A stretch of DNA of 64,000 nucleotides, taken from contig NZ_JBHZRU010000002.1 of NCBI RefSeq assembly GCF_043641925.1, positions 124,001-188,000 of the forward strand, in the 5' to 3' direction. The position numbers and the translations under genes are program-made. The notes under the pieces are model-generated. The model was not told the DNA's origin. It ran no database searches and saw only the letters and a program-made list of their open reading frames with translations. The stretch comes from Paenisporosarcina quisquiliarum_A. Its GTDB lineage: Bacteria > Bacillota > Bacilli > Bacillales_A > Planococcaceae. Shown here piece by piece: positions 1 to 7,609 of this stretch (position 1 is the first letter of the stretch; the number at the start of each line of letters is the position of its first letter).

Positions 1-285
1 GCTGAAACCCAGTTTAGTTTTTTAATTGGTGGAGATATGATTGCTAGTCTTGAAAGTTGGTATCAAATAGATGAGCTTGTTAAGCTTGTTCGATTGGTAG
101 GAGTTAAACGACCAGGGTATGAAGCGAAGACCAATTATCCGGTTTTACAAATTGAAGTTCCACAAATCGATTTGTCTTCAACTACATTAAGGAAACGACT
201 TGCCATACATCAAGATGTTTCATTATTAATACCGGAGTCGGTACAAGATTATATCCGTCAGGAGAAATTATATGAATCGAGATAA
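1..285 (+). CDS. nadD: Nicotinate-nucleotide adenylyltransferase, 3' part (5' end outside window)
   Basis: This is the C-terminal part (94 codons) of a NadD-type enzyme, which joins nicotinate mononucleotide and ATP to make deamido-NAD. The frame is open from base 1, so the gene begins upstream. The visible part has the family motif LIGGDM near its start and the C-terminal nucleotide-binding signature DLSSTTLRKRL, which resembles the usual ISSTxIR motif. The 3' end overlaps yqeK by 14 bases, the order seen in Bacillus (nadD-yqeK-rsfS-yqeM). Identity is secure from motifs plus synteny; the missing N-terminus should carry the HxGH nucleotidyltransferase motif. Confidence 0.93.
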   Translation, partial: AETQFSFLIGGDMIASLESWYQIDELVKLVRLVGVKRPGYEAKTNYPVLQIEVPQIDLSSTTLRKRLAIHQDVSLLIPESVQDYIRQEKLYESR

Positions 286-841
286 GTATTTAGAAGCTGT
301 GCGTTTGCGCATGCCTGAGACTCGATATGTGCATACATTAGGTGTAATGAACACAGCCATGCGTTTAGCGAAGGTTTATGGAGAATCTGAACAGGACGCA
401 GAACTTGCAGCTATTTTACATGATGTCGTTAAATTTGCAGATAGAAATTGGTTAAAACAACAGATTGTCGAACATCATATGGATGAAAGACTTTTACTGT
501 TTCATCATGAATTGTGGCATGCTCCAGTTGGAGCACTCGTTGCACAGCAAGAGTTTGGCGTAACGAATCAAACCATACTTGATGCTATACGATTTCATAC
601 AACGGGAAGAGCTAATATGTCCAAGCTTGAAAAAATCATTTATTGTTCGGATATGATTGAACCTAATCGACAATTTCCCGGATTAGAAGAATTACGGGAA
701 AATGCTGAAGAGGGCTTAGACACTTTAATGAAAATGTGTGTCAAACGTTCAATTCAATTTTTAATACAAAAAAATCAACCGGTATATCCGGATTCCATTC
801 ATTGTTATAATGAATTGGTCACACGAAAGGAAAATGAATGA
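272..841 (+). CDS. yqeK: YqeK, HD-domain symmetrical Ap4A hydrolase
   Basis: HD-superfamily metal phosphohydrolase of 189 residues. The family is known to split diadenosine tetraphosphate symmetrically into two ADP. Visible metal-ligand candidates are His21, the His50-Asp51 pair in the sequence ILHDVVKF, and further histidines in the LWHAPVGA and FHTTGR segments. It overlaps the end of nadD and is followed by rsfS with only the stop TGA between them, so the genes are almost certainly co-transcribed and translationally coupled. No signal peptide or membrane segment is visible; a cytoplasmic enzyme is expected. Confidence 0.9.
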   Translation: MNRDKYLEAVRLRMPETRYVHTLGVMNTAMRLAKVYGESEQDAELAAILHDVVKFADRNWLKQQIVEHHMDERLLLFHHELWHAPVGALVAQQEFGVTNQTILDAIRFHTTGRANMSKLEKIIYCSDMIEPNRQFPGLEELRENAEEGLDTLMKMCVKRSIQFLIQKNQPVYPDSIHCYNELVTRKENE

Positions 842-1192
842 ATGTCAGAATCAACCTTATTAGAAATAGCTTATAAAGCAGCAGATGATAAACGTGCTGA
901 AGATATCGTCGTATTAAATATGAAAGGTGTTTCATTGTTAGCGGATTATTTCGTGATTTGTCACGCAAACTCTGATCGCCAAGTTCAAGCAATCGCAAAA
1001 GAAATGGCAGACCAAGCAAGTAAAGCTGGCTATGATGTAAAACGACTAGAAGGTTTCGACTCAGCAAGATGGGTACTAGTAGATATGGGAGACGTGGTTG
1101 CTCATGTATTCCACAAAGACGAACGCGCATTCTATAACTTAGAACGTCTATGGGGCGACGCACCAATTATCGAAGTGGAATCACAAGCTTAA
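842..1192 (+). CDS. rsfS: Ribosomal silencing factor RsfS
   Basis: RsfS (YbeB/Iojap family), 116 residues, binds ribosomal protein L14 on the 50S subunit and blocks joining to the 30S in stationary phase or starvation. The family core is visible: ADYFVICHANSDRQVQAIA in the first half and WVLVDMGDVVAHVFHKDER followed by YNLERLWGDAP at the end. The ATG directly follows the yqeK stop, with AAGGA about 10 bases upstream inside yqeK. The TAA stop overlaps the ATG of the next methyltransferase by one base, a tightly coupled arrangement. Confidence 0.93.
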   Translation: MSESTLLEIAYKAADDKRAEDIVVLNMKGVSLLADYFVICHANSDRQVQAIAKEMADQASKAGYDVKRLEGFDSARWVLVDMGDVVAHVFHKDERAFYNLERLWGDAPIIEVESQA

Positions 1193-1929
1193 TGTCTAGC
1201 TATACTGAATTTGCTAGGGTCTATGACGAATTAATGACAGATATTCCGTATGATTTATATGTTGAAAAAGTTTTGGAGGCATGTAAACAACCAGATGGGA
1301 AATCGTTATTAGATATTGGTTGTGGCACTGGTGTGTTATCTTCAAAGTTTGCGGATGCAGGATTTGATGTGCAGGCTGTTGATTTGTCGGAAGAAATGTT
1401 ATCGATGGCACAGCAGCGTTTTGCTAAGAATCAACAACAAATTCCATTATTTTGTATGTCTATGTCCGAATTAAACGGGTTTGCAGAAATCGATGTGGCC
1501 GTAATAGCTATTGATTCTTTAAATTACTTGTCTGAAAAACAGGAAGTAACCGATACATTTTCAGCTGTTTATTCAAGTTTAAAAAAAGGAGGACATTTAT
1601 TCTTTGATGTCCATTCTTTATTTAAAATGGATGAACTGTTTTTAGATGGTCCTTTTACTTATGAAAGTGAAAATCAAGCTTATATTTGGCATACAGAAGC
1701 GGGTGAATACCCTCATTCCGTTCATCATGATTTAACATTTTTCGTAAAAACTGAGAATGGTTTGTATGAAAGATTCGAAGAGCACCATGTACAGCGTACA
1801 TACTCCGTTCAGCAATATGTTACTTGGCTAAAAGAACAAGGTTTTACTTCTATTCATATAGTAGCCGATTGGTCAAATCAATCACCAACAGAAACAAGTG
1901 AGAGAGTTTTCTTCCACGCAATTAAATAA
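1192..1929 (+). CDS. yqeM: YqeM, class I SAM-dependent methyltransferase
   Basis: Putative class I methyltransferase of 245 residues. The SAM-binding motif LLDIGCGTG is at residues 39-47, followed by an acidic strand end (AVDLSEEML). The substrate of YqeM proteins is not established. I place the start at the ATG overlapping the rsfS stop (TAATG), because an in-frame extension back to 1150 would run deep into rsfS and would prefix a peptide without family similarity. It is the last gene of the nadD-yqeK-rsfS-yqeM group; a 27-base interrupted inverted repeat follows before comEA. Confidence 0.88.
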   Translation: MSSYTEFARVYDELMTDIPYDLYVEKVLEACKQPDGKSLLDIGCGTGVLSSKFADAGFDVQAVDLSEEMLSMAQQRFAKNQQQIPLFCMSMSELNGFAEIDVAVIAIDSLNYLSEKQEVTDTFSAVYSSLKKGGHLFFDVHSLFKMDELFLDGPFTYESENQAYIWHTEAGEYPHSVHHDLTFFVKTENGLYERFEEHHVQRTYSVQQYVTWLKEQGFTSIHIVADWSNQSPTETSERVFFHAIK

Positions 1930-1944
1930 ATCTTTCCCAATTCA

Positions 1945-1985
1945 AGCAATTCGTATATAGTGAGATTAGCTCTATATGAATTGCT
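1945..1985 (+). other. Inverted repeat upstream of comEA
   Basis: Left arm AGCAATTCGTATATAG (1945-1960) and right arm CTATATGAATTGCT (1972-1985) pair with a two-base bulge around an 11-base loop. No T-run follows, so it is not a classical terminator. It sits 5 bases before the comEA ribosome-binding region at 1991-2000 and could be a leader structure or an operator. Confidence 0.5.
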
Positions 1986-2009
1986 GAATGAAGGAAAGGA
2001 CATCCCATT

Positions 2010-2663
2010 CTGATCCCTTCATGGATTTTAAAACACAAGAACAAAGGATTATTTCTGTTAATCGGTGTAATCTTTTGGATACTTATAGCTAGTCCCTTTT
2101 CTAAAAATCCGGAATCCCCCTTATCCGGTCAGGTTGAACCCATTCAACCATTAACACAATCCCAAACCCTAATGAAACAAACTGATGAAAATGTAGTATC
2201 AAAGGATTCGTCTCTTCAATTAACTTCTACTGTTGTAGTAGATGTAAAAGGTCAAGTTGCCTTGCCTGGAGTTTACACGTTATCTGCAAATAAGCGAGTT
2301 CTAGATGCAATTACATTAGCAGGTGGCTTATTGCCTACTGCAGATGAGCGCATGCTCAATCTAGCTGCAAAACTAGTAGATGAAATGGTCATTTATGTAC
2401 CTAATGAAGGTGAACAAACATCCTTTTCAGGACCGATTGTACAAGTTCCAGAGGCTTCTTCTGATTCAGATTTAATTAACATCAACGCGTCTGACGAAAA
2501 TGAGCTCATGACATTATCAGGAATCGGTCCATCTAAAGCGAAAGCTATTATTATCTATCGAGAAGAAAATGGATTGTTTAAATCCATTGAACAGTTAAAA
2601 GAAGTATCTGGAATTGGTGATCAAACATTTGAGGCCATAAAAGATTTTATTTCAATAAACTAA
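2010..2663 (+). CDS. comEA: Competence protein ComEA (DNA receptor), probable non-standard start
   Basis: ComEA binds double-stranded DNA at the membrane and hands it to the ComEC channel during transformation. Read from CTG at 2010 it is 217 residues: an N-terminal membrane anchor (GLFLLIGVIFWILIA), an SLBB-type domain (VVVDVKGQVALPGVYTL) and a C-terminal double helix-hairpin-helix domain (LSGIGPSKAKAIIIY, VSGIGDQTFEAI). The first in-frame ATG, at 2172, would delete the anchor that every ComEA needs. The frame is closed by a TGA at 1989 and has no ATG, GTG or TTG before 2172. An AAGGAAAGGA stretch ends at 2000, so CTG 2010 (9-base gap) or ATT 2007 (6-base gap) are the likely initiators. Family assignment is certain, the start is inferred. 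Confidence 0.85.
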   Translation: MIPSWILKHKNKGLFLLIGVIFWILIASPFSKNPESPLSGQVEPIQPLTQSQTLMKQTDENVVSKDSSLQLTSTVVVDVKGQVALPGVYTLSANKRVLDAITLAGGLLPTADERMLNLAAKLVDEMVIYVPNEGEQTSFSGPIVQVPEASSDSDLININASDENELMTLSGIGPSKAKAIIIYREENGLFKSIEQLKEVSGIGDQTFEAIKDFISIN

Positions 2664-2734
2664 TTTCAGAAGTGATTGACCTTTGAAACGTCTTCAAATT
2701 AAACTAGAGTTAGAAGTATTCAGGAGGCGTTCAT

Positions 2735-3298
2735 ATGGAGCGAATAACTTGGGATCAATTTTTCATGGCACAAAGCCACTTATTAGCACTAAGAAGTACA
2801 TGTACAAGATTATCAGTTGGCGCAACCATCGTTCGAGATAACCGAATAATGGCAGCGGGATATAATGGTTCTATTTCTGGTGGAGATCACTGTATTGATC
2901 AAGGATGCTATGTGATTGATCACCACTGTGTACGTACAATACATGCAGAAATGAATGCTTTGTTACAATGCTCGAAATATGGTATTTCGACAAATGGGGC
3001 GGATATGTATGTCACACACTTCCCTTGTTTACCATGTAGCAAATCGATCATTCAATCTGGTATTCGCCGATTATATTATGCAAATGACTATAAAAATCAT
3101 GACTATGCAATTAAGTTATTCGAACAAGCTAATATCGAAGTTGTCCATGTGCCTTTTGACGATCGTAAAATCGATTTTTTAAGTGATCAAAAAGTCTCTT
3201 TGTATATGGAACTTCTTGAAAAATTGCGAGTATCTGGTGCAAGTCCAGAAGAATTGGCTCCTTTTGAATTGAAGGTGAAAGAGTTATTTGGCAAGTAG
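2735..3298 (+). CDS. comEB: ComE operon protein 2, dCMP deaminase-like ComEB
   Basis: Zinc-dependent deoxycytidylate deaminase family protein of 187 residues. The catalytic HAE motif lies at residues 70-72 and the zinc-binding PCLPC motif at 97-101. Deamination of dCMP to dUMP is the family reaction; in Bacillus the gene lies in the comE operon although it is dispensable for transformation. CAGGAGG stands about 8 bases before the ATG. It lies 71 bases after comEA and its end abuts or overlaps comEC, depending on the true comEC start. Confidence 0.92.
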   Translation: MERITWDQFFMAQSHLLALRSTCTRLSVGATIVRDNRIMAAGYNGSISGGDHCIDQGCYVIDHHCVRTIHAEMNALLQCSKYGISTNGADMYVTHFPCLPCSKSIIQSGIRRLYYANDYKNHDYAIKLFEQANIEVVHVPFDDRKIDFLSDQKVSLYMELLEKLRVSGASPEELAPFELKVKELFGK

Positions 3299-3321
3299 TT
3301 TTCAAAAAAAATATCATATAT

Positions 3322-5589
3322 TTGGCTTTTGGTACCTTTATATCGACTTCTGCAATCGTTGTTTCAACCAACCTATTAGCGCTTCATCTGATGCTAATAA
3401 GTTGGTTTATTTTTAAGAAAAGGTCATATGTTTTTCTAAGTTTGTATGTATTACTTAGTGTCTCATTCTACTTTAATGCTTTATATAAAACGGACATAAC
3501 GAAAAGCGAATCTTTAACCGAATCTACCTTCACTTGGACAAGCACCTACTCCATCAATGGCAGAAACTTGAAAGGGTATGCGAAGACAGATTCAGGAGAG
3601 AAATGGTATATTTCATATCGGTTTAGCTCAGAAGCAGAAAAGATTAGTTTTAGTAAACAATCTCTTGTAGGATCAACATTTCATTTTATCGGAAAGGAAA
3701 TAGACGTTCCAAATCCACCGCACGAATATGCATTTAGTATGGAAACCTATTTAAAGAGTCACGGCGCTATAGGAATGTTTGAGGTAACCCAATGGTCTAA
3801 CTACTCGAAACCTAAGGGAGTATTGGGGTTAATTACTTCTCGACGATTTCAAGCAGAACAATTTATAGATCAAGCGTTTCCAAGGAGTCTAGCCCCAGAA
3901 GCGAAAGCACTTTTAATTGGTTTAAGAGATGATGTCACGCAAGAAGAGGAGAGAGCTTATCAAAAACTAGGGATAACACACTTGTTTGCCATTTCAGGTT
4001 TACATATCGTGTTTTTATCGTTTGTTTTTTACGAATTGCTCATTCGTCTACATTTTCGTAAGCAAAGTGTCTTATTTATATTAATCATCGGCTTACCTAT
4101 CTATGGAATTATAGCGGGTGGGGCACCATCGGTTTGGCGAGCAGTCTCTGTATCGGAACTCGTATTACTATTAACTTTTGCTAAGAAGAAAATTTCTGCA
4201 GATGATGCGCTTGGATTAAGCTTGTTGGGTTTTTTATTTTTACAACCTGGCGTATTGCTACAAGTTGGGTTTCAATTGTCATATGCAGCAGCGATGGCAT
4301 TGGTTTTTTCGTCAAAGATCTTAGCTCGACCGTATTCAATCTTACAGAAGTCTTTTTTAATTACCTTTCTGTGTCAAATCGGCGTGTTTCCTATCCTTCT
4401 TTACCATTTCTATGAAGTTTCCATTTCCTCCTTCATCATGAATCTACTTTTTGTCCCTCTCTTTTCATTTATTATTTTGCCAATCAATGTTCTGCTTTTA
4501 TTTCTCTCTGCAATTGTTCCTTCAATCGCAAATTTTCTCTTTTTTGTATATGAACCTTTAAGGATGACCATTTCAAAAATCATTATGTTTTGTAGTGACA
4601 TACCTTATCAACTATGGAACCCTGGAAAACCTTCAATACTTCTCTTCACTGTAGCTTTAATAGGAGTGTTTTGGTCATTTATACTGTTGGAACAAAACAA
4701 GAATTTATTAAAGTTGTTTGTATCACTTGGTATTCCAATTTTGTTAATTGAAGTGAGTCCCATGTTCAACTCGAGTCTAGAAATCAGTTTTTTAGATGTC
4801 GGACAAGGAGATTCGACGGTCATTCAAATGCCTCATGAAAGAGGAGTCATCTTAATTGATTCAGGTGGTTTATTAAGGTTTGAGCAAGAAAGTTGGATGA
4901 GTACTACTTCTCCGTTTGAGATAGGAAGAAATGTAGTCGTCCCGTTTTTAAAAGGAAAAGGAGTATCTAAAATAGATACTTTTGTATGGACGCATGCTGA
5001 TAGTGATCATATTGAAGGTGCTGAGGAAATTATTGAAGAAGTACGAATAAAGGAGATTCATGTTACACCAGGTGTATTGGAAGAAACAGCGTTATTTGAT
5101 GCATTAAATTCGGCTAAACAGAAAAAAATCGTAATCAAAGAACAAATAGCAGGGCGAAACTGGCATCTTGGAGGTACAACCTTAAACTATCTATCGCCAA
5201 ATGATACACAATATGAAGGAAATAATGATTCGCTTGTGTTGTTTCTTGAACATAAAGGATTTCGTGCTTTATTTACAGGAGATTTAGAAAAAGACGGGGA
5301 AGAAGAGATATTAAAGTCTTACGAAATAGGACTTGCAAATATTCATTTGCTAAAAGCGGGGCACCATGGCAGCAAAACGTCAAGTTCCCAAAAATTCATT
5401 GAAGTTTTAAGTCCACAGCTAACTGTATTTTCAGCGGGGAAAAATAATCGATACGGACATCCACATAAAGAGGTGCAACTGCGTTTTAATGAGTTATCCT
5501 TAACAACTTTATCAACTGCGGAGTATGGAACGATTAGCGTTTATTTTGAGGATGGAAACATGAGATCGGAAACAACTGTGGTTAAATAA
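3322..5589 (+). CDS. comEC: ComEC/Rec2 DNA internalisation channel
   Basis: Polytopic membrane protein that carries single-stranded DNA across the cytoplasmic membrane in transformation. There are N-terminal hydrophobic segments, an extracytoplasmic region, a multi-helix Competence domain (family motif ISGLHIVFLSF near residue 230) and a C-terminal metallo-beta-lactamase-like domain with LDVGQGDST (about 490) and the metal motif THADSDH (about 556). Read from TTG 3322 it is 755 residues, but that codon has no visible Shine-Dalgarno. The frame extends upstream to 3268. ATT at 3286, eight bases after GAAGGTG, would give 767 residues and add WQVVFKKNIIYL, overlapping comEB by 13 bases. A terminator follows. 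Confidence 0.93.
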   Translation: MAFGTFISTSAIVVSTNLLALHLMLISWFIFKKRSYVFLSLYVLLSVSFYFNALYKTDITKSESLTESTFTWTSTYSINGRNLKGYAKTDSGEKWYISYRFSSEAEKISFSKQSLVGSTFHFIGKEIDVPNPPHEYAFSMETYLKSHGAIGMFEVTQWSNYSKPKGVLGLITSRRFQAEQFIDQAFPRSLAPEAKALLIGLRDDVTQEEERAYQKLGITHLFAISGLHIVFLSFVFYELLIRLHFRKQSVLFILIIGLPIYGIIAGGAPSVWRAVSVSELVLLLTFAKKKISADDALGLSLLGFLFLQPGVLLQVGFQLSYAAAMALVFSSKILARPYSILQKSFLITFLCQIGVFPILLYHFYEVSISSFIMNLLFVPLFSFIILPINVLLLFLSAIVPSIANFLFFVYEPLRMTISKIIMFCSDIPYQLWNPGKPSILLFTVALIGVFWSFILLEQNKNLLKLFVSLGIPILLIEVSPMFNSSLEISFLDVGQGDSTVIQMPHERGVILIDSGGLLRFEQESWMSTTSPFEIGRNVVVPFLKGKGVSKIDTFVWTHADSDHIEGAEEIIEEVRIKEIHVTPGVLEETALFDALNSAKQKKIVIKEQIAGRNWHLGGTTLNYLSPNDTQYEGNNDSLVLFLEHKGFRALFTGDLEKDGEEEILKSYEIGLANIHLLKAGHHGSKTSSSQKFIEVLSPQLTVFSAGKNNRYGHPHKEVQLRFNELSLTTLSTAEYGTISVYFEDGNMRSETTVVK

Positions 5590-5596
5590 AAGTAGA

Positions 5597-5629
5597 AAAA
5601 GAGATCTGTCTATACGACAAATCTCTTTT
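5597..5629 (+). terminator. Terminator after comEC
   Basis: Stem AAAAGAGAT (5597-5605) pairs with ATCTCTTTT (5621-5629), with an inner TGTC/GACA stem. The A- and T-rich ends make it usable from both strands, for comEC and for the opposing yqzM. Confidence 0.85.
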
Positions 5630-5675
5630 CAACAGTTATTCTTATCATCAAAAATCACTGTGCTTAGATAATCAC

Positions 5676-5810
5676 TTATTTTGTAATGAAGTCAATTACA
5701 GTCGCAATGGTGAAAATCGTTGCAAAGAAAACAAATGATACAACAAATCCAACACCTGAATCCGTTACATCATTACGTCGGGTTTGGACATTCTTTTCAA
5801 ATTCGTTCAT
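5676..5810 (-). CDS. yqzM: YqzM-like small membrane protein (44 aa)
   Basis: A 44-residue protein with a charged N-terminus (MNEFEKNVQTRRNDVTDSG) followed by one hydrophobic segment (VGFVVSFVFFATIFTIATVI). The sequence and the place between comEC and holA on the opposite strand match the B. subtilis yqzM family. The ATG at 5810-5808 is preceded on the minus strand by AGGAGGGG at a good distance. The function of YqzM is not clear to me; some relation to competence or DNA uptake is only suggested by the neighbourhood. Confidence 0.85.
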   Translation of the reverse strand: MNEFEKNVQTRRNDVTDSGVGFVVSFVFFATIFTIATVIDFITK

Positions 5811-5976
5811 TGCTACCCCTCCTAATTCAAATTAATTATAAGCGATTCTCGTTAAAAAATCTATAAACAAGCAGATTTTTTCAGCGTTTTCAACTTTATG
5901 ACACATTTTGTTCAAAGACAGCAGAGCAAAGATTTCATGTATAATAACATAAGAAGCGATAAATGGGAGGTTCTTT

Positions 5977-6987
5977 ATGTTTTCAGCTGTCTGGAAGAAG
6001 ATATCACAAGGTAATTATAGTTCCGTTTATGTTTTAGTAGGATTAGAACATTACTTCTTTGATGAAACGATTCGTCGGATGAAACAATCGTTAAATCAAA
6101 AAGAAGAAACAGATGTAATCGTGTTCGATCTTGATGAAGTACCTGTTCAATACGTAATCGAAGAAGCTGACACACTTCCATTTTTTTCTGAACGAAAATT
6201 AATCATTGCAAAAAATGCTTCTTTTTTAAAAGCGACAGAAAAAGGGAAAGAAAAAATAGAGCATGATTTAAAAGCTTTAGAAAAATGGATGAATCATCAA
6301 TCAGAAACCGCTATCGTCATTTTTATAGCACCTTATGAAAAGATGGATGAACGTAAGAAAATAGCTAAATTGATGAAAGAAAAAGCTGTTTTTTTAGAAG
6401 CAAAGTCTCTTGAAGGAAATGATTTAAGAGTATGGATTCAATCTACCGTTCAACATGAAGGGAAAACAATAGGGGAAGAAGCGATTCAATTATTAATTGA
6501 AGTGATTGGACATGATTTAGTGCAGCTTCAATCCGAAATAAAGAAAATGGCCATTTATTTAGGTGAGGAAACAGAAATCTCGACTTCAATAATTGAAATA
6601 TTGTTGTCGAAAACACTGGAACAGGATGCCTTTCAACTATTAAATGCTTATTTACGTGGTGACACAAGTACTGCGCTAAGCGTATACCATGACTTACTTA
6701 GACAAAAAGAGGAACCGATTAAACTAACAGGTTTATTAGCTTCTCAAATACGACTTATGTCGAATGTAACGTATCTAAGAAAAAAGGGCTATCACGCACA
6801 AGCCATTGCCAAGCAACTGAAAGTTAACCCGTATCGGGTAAAGTTGATTGTCGAAAGTAGAAACCCCATTGATGAAAAACGGTTACTCCATGTCATGCAT
6901 CGATTGGCTGATGCGGATTTGAAACTAAAAACGAGTAGTGGTAACCGTGATCGGATTTTAGAGTATTTACTAATGAGTAAAATTTAA
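5977..6987 (+). CDS. holA: DNA polymerase III delta subunit HolA
   Basis: The delta subunit of the clamp loader (YqeN family, 336 residues) opens the sliding clamp during loading. The start MFSAVWKKISQGNYSSVYVLVGLEHYFFDETI matches the family N-terminus, where the AAA+-like fold lacks a working Walker A motif. The C-terminal half has the typical collar-domain sequence VNPYRVKLIVE and a final helix ending at the stop. GGGAGG lies about 8 bases before the ATG, and TATAAT at 5940-5945 is a plausible -10 box with a poor -35. A bidirectional terminator separates it from the converging rpsT. Confidence 0.92.
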   Translation: MFSAVWKKISQGNYSSVYVLVGLEHYFFDETIRRMKQSLNQKEETDVIVFDLDEVPVQYVIEEADTLPFFSERKLIIAKNASFLKATEKGKEKIEHDLKALEKWMNHQSETAIVIFIAPYEKMDERKKIAKLMKEKAVFLEAKSLEGNDLRVWIQSTVQHEGKTIGEEAIQLLIEVIGHDLVQLQSEIKKMAIYLGEETEISTSIIEILLSKTLEQDAFQLLNAYLRGDTSTALSVYHDLLRQKEEPIKLTGLLASQIRLMSNVTYLRKKGYHAQAIAKQLKVNPYRVKLIVESRNPIDEKRLLHVMHRLADADLKLKTSSGNRDRILEYLLMSKI

Positions 6988-7023
6988 CCTTTTCTTTATC
7001 ATTTAATTCACCTATGAACGAAA

Positions 7024-7058
7024 AAAAGACCGGATTCGATAATCGAATCTGGTCTTTT
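7024..7058. terminator. Bidirectional terminator holA/rpsT
   Basis: Near-perfect 17-bp stem: AAAAGACCGGATTCGAT (7024-7040) against ATCGAATCTGGTCTTTT (7042-7058), with one G-T pair. It lies between convergent genes and has A/T runs on both sides. Confidence 0.9.
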
Positions 7059-7064
7059 GTATGA

Positions 7065-7313
7065 TTACGCTTTTTTCATTAACTGAGCTTTTTTACGAGC
7101 TGCTGTGTTTTTATGAAGTAATCCTTTAGAAGCTGCTTTATCAACTTGCTTGATAGCAGATAATATAAGGTCTTTTGCGTTTTCTTCGTTATTAAGAGAA
7201 GCCGTTTCAGCTTTCTTAACTGCTGTACGCATTGTCGATTTGTTGTGAGCGTTTTGTTCGTTTGCAGAAGCATTCGTTTTCACACGTTTAATCGCAGATT
7301 TAATGTTTGGCAT
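7065..7313 (-). CDS. rpsT: 30S ribosomal protein S20
   Basis: Small basic primary-binding protein of the 30S subunit that contacts 16S rRNA, 82 residues, beginning MPNIKSAIKRVKT and ending in the family pattern LLHKNTAARKKAQLMKK. A longer frame begins at 7322, but that GTG lies inside the Shine-Dalgarno GGAGGTG, so the ATG at 7313-7311, six bases downstream, is the true start. It is transcribed against the main direction between holA and gpr, as in B. subtilis. Confidence 0.96.
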   Translation of the reverse strand: MPNIKSAIKRVKTNASANEQNAHNKSTMRTAVKKAETASLNNEENAKDLILSAIKQVDKAASKGLLHKNTAARKKAQLMKKA

Positions 7314-7485
7314 ATCTTTCACCTCCTAAAAAGTCATTCTGTTCAAAACACATGGCATTGATCTGTCAGTATCAGTAAAATTATTGATAACTTACTTAAC
7401 ATGCAATTTGTTTTAAAAAGAATTCGAGATACAGAGTTTCTCGTGTATCAGCTTTTGCGCTAATATAAGGCGCTGTTTGCTTTAC

Positions 7486-7514
7486 GTATTAGATTTTAAT
7501 TCTCAATACAACAA
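7486..7514 (-). promoter_or_regulatory. Possible sigma-A promoter of rpsT
   Basis: On the minus strand TTGTTG (7514-7509), a 17-base spacer and TAATAC (7491-7486). This would give a leader of about 165 bases ahead of rpsT, long enough for feedback control by S20, though no conserved structure is recognised. Confidence 0.4.
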
Positions 7515-7609
7515 GCATTATTTTAGCAAACCAAAACTTAAATTGCAATAGATTCACGCAAAGAATATTTACTTGACACCTTGGGCAAACTTTTTTTGAG
7601 GTGAAAATT

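Noticed and set aside
7562..7592. Possible sigma-G promoter of gpr (AGAATA, 18 bases, CAAACTT)
   Set aside because: The predicted transcript would begin at the Shine-Dalgarno itself and the -10 has two mismatches; expected in biology but not supported firmly enough to list.
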